The notes beneath the pieces are model-generated. The model was given only the letters and a program-made list of their open reading frames with translations. It searched no databases and was not told the origin of the DNA. This document shows, one piece after another, positions 45,846-56,297 of a stretch of DNA of 64,000 bases. The stretch is from Cryptomeria japonica (taxonomy: Eukaryota > Streptophyta > Pinopsida > Cupressales > Cupressaceae), in contig NC_081413.1 of assembly GCF_030272615.1 (NCBI RefSeq), positions 185,204,115 through 185,268,114 on the forward strand, in the 5' to 3' direction. The position numbers and the translations under genes are program-made. Each line of letters starts with the position of its first letter. Position 1 is the stretch's first letter.

Positions 45846-48124
45846 TTGACACACATACTACCTCAGGGAAAAAATTTCACTAATGCCCACTTGGGTGACT
45901 GTCATTTAGGAGATATAATTGATAGGATAAAAGAGCTTGTAGTTATAGACGAAATGAAGAGTTTGGGGAAAAGTGGGTCTGTGGAAGTAGATAGATTCTC
46001 GGTAGTCATAGAAGCTCATGAGTTAGTTGAGCAATGTTTGTGTTCCTATGATCTTAGTCAGTGTAACTTAATCCAGAACAATAGAGTGTATGCAAATTTT
46101 AAAATAGGTAGAATTTTAGAATTACTAGGAATACCCAAACCTAAGTCCATCATTCCTATGACTAGAAGCTAAGAAAAAGCCAAATTTAATGATGCTAGGC
46201 TAGCTTGTGAGAAAACCATGTGAGAGGAGTGGTATAAAAGAAAATAGGGAAGAGTAATGGCCAAATTATCAAAGCTTGTGCTTAGGAAGGATTTACATCT
46301 AGAGGTATATGCCACTATCTTATTCCTGAGAAGAATCATAGGTTTGGAGTTTAGTGTTCAGCTTCAGTAGTGGATGTTTGCCTACATTCAAAGTATCAAA
46401 AGAAATAAGGGGTCTTTCAATTGGGCTCAATTTGTCAGTGATTCGATTCATGATTTTGTTGTAAATTCATCTAGAAGTTTCTTTATATCCTCATATGTAG
46501 TTTATGCTTATGCAATTAAAGCCAATATTTAGGGTTTGAACACAATAGGTATTCTAGGTAATAATCCTGTTGAAAAAATAATTTATGAGTGGGTAAATGG
46601 GCATGGAACCTTAAAAAAACTTGAAAATATGTTGATTTGCAACCTAAACTAAGACTATTTTGGGGTTTGGGAAATTTGAGTGAAGTTTTTGATAGAGTTG
46701 CTTTGTAAAAGTGGCTTAATTGACCTACTTTCATGCATAGCAGAGTAATGGTTCATATAGTTGGTCCAAAATAACAACATCTGGTATTGAGATATGTTAT
46801 AGAGGGTTGAAATGGTATCCAAAAAGGTAAATAGTTTTCTAATTTTTTTGGGAGAGTTTTGAGTTAATGTGCATTTACACGATTTGGAGAGCTGGTAGGG
46901 AATAAGCCTAATTTGGACAAATAATGTCTTGGAGTAGAAACCTTATGAAAGGTTTGTGTATAACCTTGATTTAGGTTGGTGGGGGTTTTTTTAAGGCCAT
47001 TTAATGTGTTGGGAAGGCCTTGGGAAGAAAAAACCTTGTTTAGAGCCATTGAATAAGGCTAGTGAAGGTAGAGTGAATCCAAAAACCTTCTATTTTGAAG
47101 AAACCATGAAGTGTTTCCAAGTGAGTGTGGAAGGGCCCATGATGCCTTTGCATCATAGTGGTATCAAAGAAAGGGATTAGGTCCTTGAATTTTATTGAAG
47201 GTTGAGAAGAAGAATAGGAAAGATGGAGTTGACACCAACATAGAGGGAGTTGGTAAAGGTGATGACAAAATACTAGTAGAATGGGAAGAAGAAAAGGAAA
47301 CAAGAAGAGGATGAGAGGAAAAGAGAGGAAGAATATGGGTGGGAAAAATAAAGAGAGAAATGGAAAATAGAAAGAGATGACATCAAAATGAGGTTTGATT
47401 CCTTAGAGAGAAGGATGAAGGTGCTACAATAAGAAGATGAGGAAATTAGTAATGAAGAGGCTCAAGATGTTGAAACGGAGATGGAAGACAATGATATTGG
47501 TGAAGACATCAAGGAGTCAAGTATTGGAGGGCTTGAGTGTGATAATATTGTGATTGGGACTATGTTATGTCCTTTGAGTGAAGAGAAGGGTACTATACAA
47601 CAAGGTACTCTTGTGATAGAAGATGATGAGGCTAATGATATAGCCTTGAAGTTGGATAGAGAGTTGATATGCCAAGAGGAGTGGCATGAGAAGATTGAAT
47701 TGGTATCAGTGGAAGAGGAGACTAATGATGAGTTGGTTCTAGGCCTTGAGAAGGCTAAAGGTTTTTTGTACTCTCCAAGCATGGAGATTGAGGATGTTGA
47801 GTATGTTGATGTTACTAGGATGGATGATAGTCTTTGGATGGTGCAAATGATTGAGTTATAGTTGTATGAAATAGTGTTAGAGGTGTTGGTCATCATGAAT
47901 TTGTTGATGGATGGAAAATAACAATAGGTGGTGCTACTTTTTCCAATGGGAGGCAAACCAAAAGTGAAGATAAAAGAGAGAGGTCAGATCCACAAGGATA
48001 AAGGACAAGCAAGGACATGCCTACAGGAGGAAGAAAAGTACAAACCAAAAGTCAAGATGAAAAATATGTTTTGTTTTCTACTGTTTTGTTTTGCAGGTGT
48101 TTCCAAAGGGACTTGGAAATTTTG
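45846..48124 (+). pseudogene. Unknown retroelement-type coding remnant
   Basis: Several plus-strand segments read like one decayed protein region: 45846-46172 (109 codons), then stop-ridden text to about 46790, an acidic segment 47481-47861 (127 codons rich in D, E and I) and a lysine-rich piece 47928-48124. I recognise no domain. The placement between retroelement ends and the acidic and basic blocks suggest a gag or accessory ORF of a gypsy-like element, which is inference. Confidence 0.35.
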
Positions 48125-48131
48125 AACCCCT

Positions 48132-49305
48132 GGGAGTATGGTGTAGGAGCACCCAAGACAAGATTGGCCACCATGAGGCCATAATGAAGAATTATGAGAT
48201 ATCAAGTCTATGAGGTTAAAATACAAAACCCTCACTTTTAGGAACCCAAACCTAGGCTCTCCCAACCTCTCACTTCCAATCACTTCTAGACCCAACCAAA
48301 GGATCCAAAACCATTCAAATGACCTATGTAGACATAATACAATATAAAATGTTCCCCTCATTCAATGAAAACACTCAAACCTATACATGGCACCGATTAT
48401 GCACCTTGTCAACTTGTGACTCATCACCCCTAAGGTATCCTCCTTATGCACTTATGATCTCTCCTGCATTCTCAAAGTTAGAAATACTTATTTTAAAATG
48501 TCTCAGACCCATTCCACAAGCCATAGTGATTACATAAAGAAGAATGGGTCAGATTCACAAAATGACTCTCAAAACCCCTCTTAAACTGTCCCCTACAATA
48601 ATATATAGAACAGTCAATAGAAGTGTATCAAATTTGAATGTAAAACCTTCAATAAAAGTACCAAATGATAGTACAAACACTCCTCTACATTTCCAATAAA
48701 AAATGAAGCAAAGAATAAGAGTTTCAAACCAATTAAGTGCAGATTTTAACCAAAAAGTTGAGGGAAACCATGATCTTCCATTAATAACCAATTGCCTTTA
48801 CATTCCAATCTATATATCTCCTTATTTTGGAATATAAAACAATGTTTAAATGCATCTCCCTCCAAGGAAACCAAATCCAAACTACTTAACTACCCTTTAA
48901 CCATCTTTTGTGGCATTTACAACTTGAATGTTGTCAATATGATACTTTTTATTGTCATTTGACAACTTTTGAAACTCTTTCACACCAAAACTCATCTAAT
49001 CATTTCATTACATTAATATGGTCACACAAGACCTTATGAAACTTAAAAGGCTCATTAAAAACCTAATTTACCCATTGAGCCCCATTACATTACTCATTTT
49101 GACGTCATTTTGCCCACATGAAAACTTTTGACAACTTATTATAAAATGACTCAATACATGAACAATATGACTTCAAATGGCATTATTAGCCATGATTACA
49201 ATATCAAATGGTCATTTTAACCTCATAGACTTAATATCTCATAATTCTTCATTATGGCCTTTGGTGGCCAATCTTGTGTTGGGTGCTCCTGCACCAAACA
49301 CTCCC
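48132..49305. mobile_element. 1.17 kb element with long terminal inverted repeats
   Basis: The left arm 48132-48221 and the right arm 49213-49305 are reverse complements with only a few mismatches over about 90 bases. They start GGGAGT and include the hairpin-like box ggtgtaggagcaccc. The interior of about 990 bases has no frame. No clear target-site duplication is visible, so superfamily assignment (a non-autonomous DNA transposon or foldback element) is open. Confidence 0.72.
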
Positions 49306-49749
49306 TTAGGGAGATTGATGTAATTTGATGTAATCAAAGAAATGTAGTTCTATATAAGTATTAAGTGGTTTGATGTTGGTATCAACCACTCTTATGTGAT
49401 TGGATGCACCATTATATCTTATGTGAAGGTTATCATAGGAACACTTAGTTTGGTGTTTTAAAATGAACCTAGTGATAGATATTTATGTCCATGCATCTTG
49501 TAATGCTATGTTATTTCTTGATGGTATTAGATTCTTAGGTGTTGTTAGAGTGTTGCTTAAGTAGAGATGTTAGGGAACCCGTAAGAGGAATTAGTTAGGT
49601 GAATGTTTATCTTCCACATTTAATATTGTTATAATTAATTTCATTATGGGTTAATGATGTAGTATGAATTGTTAAAAAAATAAAATTATTGCTATGTTTA
49701 ATTGGTTAGTTAGCTATTTTCCTCTGGGGTTCCCTAGCGGGGCATGACA
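49306..49749 (+). mobile_element. Right end of an LTR
   Basis: It ends ctggggttccctagcgggg then CATGACA, closely matching the end of the 4.8 kb insertion at 9470-9493. A matching start was not found, so this is a truncated LTR of a related family. A TATA-like ctatataag lies near 49350. Confidence 0.5.
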
Positions 49750-50954
49750 TCTTCACCAAGAAAAAGCACAAAAATTAATTGTAAGAGTAATACGAGCTCT
49801 ATCATATTGGTATTGAACAAATTATTTAAAATATTTATATTTTTTAAGAGAATGAGAGTAACAATGATAAAAGAGACAATAAACATAACCATATTTGTTC
49901 TTATAATTATTGACATATCTTATGAAATGACAAGTAACACTTTTGTCATATTTCAACCTTCAAAAGATTCTTGTAGCTAATTGTTCAAAATTATCAACAT
50001 GGATAGGTCTTGTCTCTTGAGATATAGGGCAAGATACACTAGTGGAAGAAGAAGGGTTGTTTTCTTGTGGTAAAAGGATTGGTAAGGGAGGAGGATTGTT
50101 CGATGAAGAAGCATGTTGAAGCAGTCACTAACAAGGAGGGACCTCAAAGAGATCAATCCAGACTAGTCAGCAAGAGTAAACACAACATACACACAAATAT
50201 ATGATTGAGGCAATGCAGAACAGATTGTTTTATTACAGGAAAATTGATTACATCCAACCGATAACAACCAGATTACAACATACCAGTTCACAAGCCTAGT
50301 AGAACATACAGAATAGGTCACAACTGGGACCTTGAATCTTGAGATCTATCTTCTACACACAGTTTAGCTACTTGATTCTCTCCTCCCTTCCCATTTTAAT
50401 GCGTAGTTACAATTATATATATCAATCCAAAGGATCCAGTCGACCCAAAAGGAATCAAAACCCGAAGAGCAAGACCTAACGTGTAAAAATGACAAGGTCG
50501 GCCTCTGCCAAGAGATTTCTCTAGAAAATCCAAAGGATGAAATGTGGATCACAGAAAAAGGTCAGCCACACACAAAGGAATATCATAATCAATTCTCAAG
50601 GCTCTGCAAGATTTGGAAGGGGTTCCGATAGATCACCAAATTAGGTTCAAGCAACCAATAACAAGATCTGCCAACCGGTAATAGGAAGCTGTCAAGGAAA
50701 CCGATAGAGATATCTTGCCAGAAAATTATCCAAATGCGGTGTGGTCTGGAAGCAAGAGAGATGATCAAGTATTCAAGAAGAATCCAAATCCACAAGATCT
50801 GGTGAGCCCAAACTAGGACACACAGAAACGAAAACTGAAACTGCAAACATAAAGCAAAATAGAAAGGAAAACTGAAACTACAAACATAAAGCAAAATAGA
50901 AAGGAAAATGTGTTTTTTGGTTGATGCAAGATTGCTATGAACTGGGGATGCTCC
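49750..50954. other. No gene seen; unidentified repeat sequence
   Basis: This stretch has short frames only. The part from about 50110 has the style of a copia LTR on the minus strand (cggt-rich, tandem duplication near its end), but no terminus could be fixed. Confidence 0.35.
50831..50904. repeat. 37-bp tandem duplication
   Basis: Two copies (50831-50867 and 50868-50904) differ at one base (ctgcaa/ctacaa). Confidence 0.9.
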
Positions 50955-52018
50955 TGTTGGTATTTTGGATATGTTGATATAGTTTTGTCATTGATGTCAA
51001 CACCTATTAACACTTATCAACTCTGGCACTTTGGAGAATTGGCAAATGTTCACCAACAAGCAAGTGACTTTATGCACAGTCACCAGTATCTGGTTCACCG
51101 ACAGGATATATTGTTCACCGACACTTGGAATGACAAGGAAAACTCCTCTTGGTTATGTTGAAGACATCATTTGGACACTTTGTCTTGAAGATTTGTTCAT
51201 TGGTATATTCTAGTTTGCATATTTGTTGTTACCGACAAATAGCACCGACATGCTTATCTATTCCAGATCAGCACGACACACTTTGGAGATGATTTATCAA
51301 TGTTGTAAATGCATTAAGCTGACATGTTGAATAGGATATTGCATCGGTTATTGATTTACTTGTAAATTATTTTTATTGTATTATCTTTTAGAGCCGACCT
51401 ACTAAAATGGTCTTAGGTTATGGTATATATGTAAGATCTTATTTGTAAGATCAATATACGATTGGGAAAAGGAATTATAAGAAGGTATATGCGAGAATAA
51501 GCAAAGCTATACACACAGACATCATTTGAAGGTTGAAGGAAGGTTTTGTGAAGGCATATCAGAACTACACCGGTACTGAATCTAGCATATGAAGATGCTA
51601 TTTTGAGCAGTACATCATTATTGGATTTAACCATCCAATTGTAGTTAGTGTGACTCCTATTTGTGTTTGAGCAGTGAGCTCTAGGTTCTTGGCCTTTCTG
51701 CATGTGTAGACCCCATTTGTATACACATACTATCTGTAGTACTATCATCTGATTGTGGGTAAGGTTTTCCACCATGGTTTTTCCCCTTAAAGGGTTTCCA
51801 TGTACAAATATTGTTGTTATGTGTTGTGGATGTTATTGTCTCTCTGTTTCATGCATTAATCTTTACCGATACTACAATTAACTGATAAAGTGTTTACCAG
51901 CATAAAGTTTGGTTTACCGGTATTAAGCATTTGGTTTGGATAAGTTGTTTTTGGTTTAAATTTATTTGACAACTGATTCACCCCCCCCCCCCATCTTAGT
52001 TGTCTCCGGGACCTAGCA
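50955..52018 (+). repeat. 5' LTR of copia F
   Basis: This 1,064 bp LTR runs from TGTTGGTATT to CCTAGCA. The U3 motif is at 50985-51000, GCCGAC at 51393-51398 and TATATA at 51425-51430. A run of 13 C lies in U5 near 51980. Confidence 0.88.
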
Positions 52019-52020
52019 AT

Positions 52021-52033
52021 TGGTATTAGAGCC
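52021..52033 (+). promoter_or_regulatory. Primer-binding site of copia F
   Basis: tggtattagagcc is the initiator tRNA-Met site with C changed to T at one position. Confidence 0.85.
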
Positions 52034-52074
52034 AAGTTCTCTTTTGCAGAAGTTTAACAACTTGAGGAGATCCA

Positions 52075-52320
52075 ATGTCTTCTAACTATTTCAGGAAGGA
52101 TAGTCCTAAACTTGATGGTACCAAATATGGGATATGGAAGATCAGGATGGAGACACATCTGAATTGCATTGGGAAGGACATCTGGGAAGTTACAAATAGT
52201 GACTATACTGCTCCTACTCAGAATCAACCTAATCCACCTAACTTGCCTAAAGATGAGGAAAATGATTGCAAAGCAAGAGAAGCACTTTTGAGCGCACTAT
52301 TAGATCAACAAATCATGGGA
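52075..52320 (+). CDS. Gag of copia F, N-terminal fragment
   Basis: An open frame of 82 codons runs from the ATG at 52075 until the gap at 52321. It begins with the UBN2-type gag N-terminus containing 'KLDGTKYGIWKIRMETHL', shared with E, and has no stop before the gap. This makes F look less decayed than E over this stretch. The capsid part and everything downstream are hidden by the gap. Confidence 0.82.
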
Positions 52321-52820
52321 NNNNNNNNNNNNNNNNNNNNNNNNNNNNNNNNNNNNNNNNNNNNNNNNNNNNNNNNNNNNNNNNNNNNNNNNNNNNNNNN
52401 NNNNNNNNNNNNNNNNNNNNNNNNNNNNNNNNNNNNNNNNNNNNNNNNNNNNNNNNNNNNNNNNNNNNNNNNNNNNNNNNNNNNNNNNNNNNNNNNNNNN
52501 NNNNNNNNNNNNNNNNNNNNNNNNNNNNNNNNNNNNNNNNNNNNNNNNNNNNNNNNNNNNNNNNNNNNNNNNNNNNNNNNNNNNNNNNNNNNNNNNNNNN
52601 NNNNNNNNNNNNNNNNNNNNNNNNNNNNNNNNNNNNNNNNNNNNNNNNNNNNNNNNNNNNNNNNNNNNNNNNNNNNNNNNNNNNNNNNNNNNNNNNNNNN
52701 NNNNNNNNNNNNNNNNNNNNNNNNNNNNNNNNNNNNNNNNNNNNNNNNNNNNNNNNNNNNNNNNNNNNNNNNNNNNNNNNNNNNNNNNNNNNNNNNNNNN
52801 NNNNNNNNNNNNNNNNNNNN
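52321..52820. other. Assembly gap (500 N)
   Basis: It is exactly 500 undetermined bases, the size of a default gap, so the true length is unknown. Plus-strand copia F enters on the left and minus-strand element G leaves on the right. Confidence 0.98.
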
Positions 52821-53232
52821 GGATACCCGGTGATCAAGTGAATGACTTCATGATCTTGAATGGTTGCTCTTGTAGCCACATGAAATCATCATGTACTCTG
52901 CTCAATACAAACTTAACCCACTGGGGTTTAAACACACGGGGATAGACTAGGGCTTCAGTTAATCCCTTGATTTTGATATGCTCAAATTTTCTATCCAATT
53001 TGCCATCAGTGCACAGTTCATCATATGTGTCACTAATCTCTACATGACCGAGTTCCTCAACATGACATTTGGTAAAGAATCTGACATCTTCCACTAGCAA
53101 GACTCGATTCGGGATGAGTGACAATGCAGTTTTATCATCTGGTTCTGAGGCAACTTTAGGAGTTAGATAATATTTCAGCGAGGGCTTCTCCACATTTTGG
53201 ACAACTACAGGGTCTTGGATCTTGGGCGCCAT
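52821..53232 (-). pseudogene. ORF2 of G, N-terminal part
   Basis: It starts at the ATG 53232-53230 (MAP) and stays open for 132 codons to a stop at 52834. A one-base shift just before that stop restores the frame that matches A ('EVIH...'). The 'FVLSRVHDDF' box near codon 110 matches 'IILSRVHDDK' of A-outer and 'ILSRVHNEF' of B. The preceding 'ALSLIPNRVLLVED' segment aligns with the same region of A. The gene then enters the gap. Three unrelated LTR families carrying this N-terminus support a real conserved protein. Confidence 0.78.
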
Positions 53233-53756
53233 GGTAGGTTTCGAGTAAGATTTGACAAATTATCCTTAGGGTTTACAAACGGTTGATGCTTCACACTCGG
53301 TAGACAATAGCAATTTGACTAGATCGGAAACCAGCTTAACAGTGTGAATAGATTGATGTAAATACCTCTAAATTCACTCTGAATGAAGTTTGATCGCTTT
53401 GATTCGCTTTGCTCTTCTTCTCAAAAACTTGGGTGAATGAAAATGACCACGAAAACACTTTTAAGTACTCAAAAATACCTTATCAGGCTCCGTGCAAGTT
53501 AGGTCAAGATATTAAATGCACTCGGTTCACCTTTTACCAATTTACTCCTTTTTTTGTTTTCATCGAGTAACCAACTTTCCTTTATTAATCGACTTTATAG
53601 GTTTCCTATATACACCGACTTGACAGGTTTCCTGTATAGTATATAAACTGAGTAATTGCATCTTAAATATGCAGATTTTGAATTTTGTACATAATAGAAT
53701 AGGATCTGTTATGATTTAACTTTTAAAGAATGCAGTCCCTTCATACCTTTTCTTGA
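53233..53756 (-). other. Spacer between ORF1 and ORF2 of G
   Basis: This 524 bp is noncoding, about the length of the A spacer. It shares a 'TTGGTAAAAGG' box (minus, near 53535) with a similar box in A (TGGTAAAAAGG near 11750). Confidence 0.45.
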
Positions 53757-55109
53757 CTAATTTGAAATAGGTGCACCTAACTTGGTAGGTAAGGTGCTTT
53801 CTTCATCAGACATAATTTCTTTCTTTTTCCAAATCATCTTGAATTTTTCTTTTATCTCTTCAATGTCTCTTCTCGGTTGATCTATGCAATCTCTAGTTAA
53901 ATGTCTAGCTTTGTGACAATGAAAACATGCCATACCAGGATTTCTCCATGATCTCCGGTTGTTCATTCCAAATCTTATAAAATAGCTGGCACTTATATGT
54001 CCATATCTTCCACAACATTCGCATAATATCCTTGTATTGTAATCCCATGGTACTGCTGCATATTGTCGGTAAGGATCTGTGTGAGTTCAGTAACCTCCAG
54101 TGTTTGCTCGGTGTGGATACTTCATGTAGTTCTTTTGCTTAAACCAACACTTCTCGGTACTATGTCCATATCTATTGCAGTTTTTACAAAACCCTTTGAA
54201 TTTTGCCTTCTGATAGTTGTTAACAGACTTTGTCCTACATTGATTAGGTGTGTGACCATATTTATTGAAATTATAACAATATCCATTAGACTTAGAGATA
54301 TTCGATTGCTTACCTTTTCTGATCTAGCATATGTTGGCAGTATGACCTAGATTTCCATAGTAGTAGCAAATAGGCTTCTTCCTTTTGATGTTAATCCTAT
54401 TTTCAGCTTGTTTTGATGATTCTCCTCTCTCGGTAGTATGAATTCCTTTCTCGGTAGAGTCTTTTCCTTTGTAACCGAGTCCTGCATCTTTGTAGGGTCT
54501 TCTTGTATTTAGTTGCTCATCCAACATCTTTGATGCTTCATAACTTTTCTCTAATGATTCTTTGGATTTCTTCTTTGTTTCAAGTTCACCAGTCAACCTT
54601 GATACTTCAAGTTTCAATGATTGATTTTCATCATTCTTCAAAATTGCTTCATGATGTGCATAACCTAGTTGATCTATCATATTTTGTTGAATACTAGTTA
54701 ACCTTATGATTTCATCATCCTTATTAGATACTAGAGCTTCAAGTTGTTGTTTCTCTCTTTGTAGATCTCTTGCTTTATCCTCAGCTATCCTTAATGCATC
54801 TAGATTTTCAGTCATCCGTGTACTGAAATGTTCATGTTCTCTTTTCATTGCTTTCAGTTGATCAACCAATACTTTGTTCTTTTCTTTCAACATTCCAATC
54901 ATTTCTTGAGTTTCTTCAGATATATTGTTCTCAGATGATGTCTTGATTTGTTCCACTAGCTCTTGAGAATCCTGCAAGTCATCAGATAATCTTCTCCTTA
55001 CTTTTAGAGATTTTTGCATTTGCCTCTGCATGTCTGCAATCACTTGATTTGCATTATCCAGCTCTTCTTGAAGATGTACAATCCTCCAAGATTGTTTGTA
55101 GCCTTCCAT
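53757..55109 (-). pseudogene. Gag-like ORF1 of G (coiled coil plus zinc knuckles)
   Basis: One frame of 450 codons runs from the ATG 55109-55107 to a stop at 53757, with two in-frame stops (54326-54324 and near 54090). Residues 1 to about 220 are an almost continuous K/E/Q/L coiled coil. From about 54360 to 53880 five zinc-knuckle-like boxes follow, the first with the full C-x2-C spacing replaced by C-x3 (CYYYGNLGH) and the last reading CFHCHKARHLTRDC. A 'WKKKE' box near the end corresponds to 'WKKKP' of A. It is the largest ORF1 of the three families. Confidence 0.84.
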
Positions 55110-55156
55110 TGATAAGATCTTTCTCTTTAGGTAGTTAAACCCTTTTCCAAGATTAA

Positions 55157-55169
55157 GGCTCTGATACCA
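55157..55169 (-). promoter_or_regulatory. Primer-binding site of G
   Basis: The minus strand reads TGGTATCAGAGCC, two bases from the LTR. It is a perfect initiator tRNA-Met site. Confidence 0.92.
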
Positions 55170-55171
55170 AT

Positions 55172-56290
55172 TGTTAGGTGCAATATGGAAAGCTAATGTA
55201 CTGAGAGGGGAGGGGTGAATCAGTACTCCAAAACTTTTCTTTGATAATAACCTTACTGTTATGCATAAACAGAATAGTGCAGTAACATAAAATAAAACTA
55301 AAATCAACAGATAACAATCATACATGATTCACTCCATAACACATATATTTTGGTCACGCAAAAACTCTTGATTAGAGAGAAAAACTGTGGTGGGGATGGC
55401 ACCCACAACTTCACTACTACAATAATAAAGAATGCTCAGTTAGAGCTACATTTAGCTATTTCTGATAGCTTACCCTGTTAGGAGTATCAAGATCAGTTAG
55501 ATCTACCTTACTAAGGATTTTAAAACACTATATAAATGTTGCACCTGGTTAAAGGATTTACAATTTATAGACTTGGTTAGAGTCTTTTACCCTATTAAAG
55601 GTTTCTCTTACAATTTCAAAATATTACAATAGAATCATAACAAATATCTGCATCTTTACATCTGAAATGTTATAGCAGATTCTATGTGCTCAGAATACGA
55701 TTACCTAGCTTGTAGCATACCTTGGTAACCCATATTATAACTCGGTAAACCCTTATGTTTACTCTGTTCTTTGACTTTTCACTGATAACCTTCTCGGTGA
55801 CCTCTCTGTGTCTCTGTAAGAATCTTCTTTCATGCACACACACACATATCTCACATCTCTTGTATATCTCTCTTTTTCTAACCCTAAAATCATGCCGTAT
55901 AAATAGATCTCTTACAGCAGTGATCTGATTCATTGCTTCGATCTTACAAAAAGATTCCTCAAATGAATAACTAAACAAAATATTTCATTGGTTAGATTGA
56001 CCTTGTAATCATACACAATCTTCTAGTGCAATTTCCAATGCAAAAACGGTTAGATGTGCCTCGATCTTGTAACACGTTTTCATGTGCAGGTCTAGGTTCA
56101 ATGTATCTGGTAAAACGTTTCACTCGGTGAATATCAACTCGGTGAGTTAACTTTACTGATCGGTAGCCATGAAACATTACTCGGTAAACAACTCGGTGAA
56201 TACTGCATTCTGTGATTACTTTCTTCTGTAACCGACTAGATTGTTCATACCGACTTCTCTGTGTGTACCGACTGCATGATTTGGTAATAC
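55172..56290 (-). repeat. 5' LTR of G (outer end approximate)
   Basis: It starts TGTTAGGTGC on the plus strand next to the primer site, and the U5 end has the gagagggg...gaatcagta pattern of the other families. The outer end is placed near 56290 by typical length and a ctaact string, with low certainty. The LTR holds about six copies of CTCGGTRAA-like motifs between 55740 and 56200. Confidence 0.6.
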
Positions 56291-56297
56291 TAACTAA

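Larger units (their letters stand above)
50955..52320 (+). mobile_element. Ty1/copia retrotransposon F, 5' part up to the gap
   Basis: The 5' LTR (50955-52018), a primer site with one change (52021-52033) and the start of gag are visible before the run of N. It is the same family as E, by LTR start, gag sequence and promoter design. Confidence 0.88.
52821..56290 (-). mobile_element. Pol-less LTR retrotransposon G (3' part lost in gap)
   Basis: This third family has the A/B design on the minus strand: LTR from about 56290 to 55172, primer site 55169-55157, ORF1 55109-53757, spacer, then ORF2 from 53232 into the gap. The outer LTR end is not fixed. ORF1 and ORF2 are recognisably related to A and B but diverged. 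No pol domain is visible in the part present. Confidence 0.82.

Noticed and set aside
49734-49980. Small hydrophobic frames on both strands
   Set aside because: They are AT-rich chance frames over an LTR end and its flank.
52075-52879. Long frames running across the N gap
   Set aside because: The N bases carry no information. Only the 82 codons before the gap are supported.
54324-55325. G ORF1 starting at 55325
   Set aside because: That start lies in the LTR and the frame then reads through the primer site. The ATG at 55109 is the likely start.
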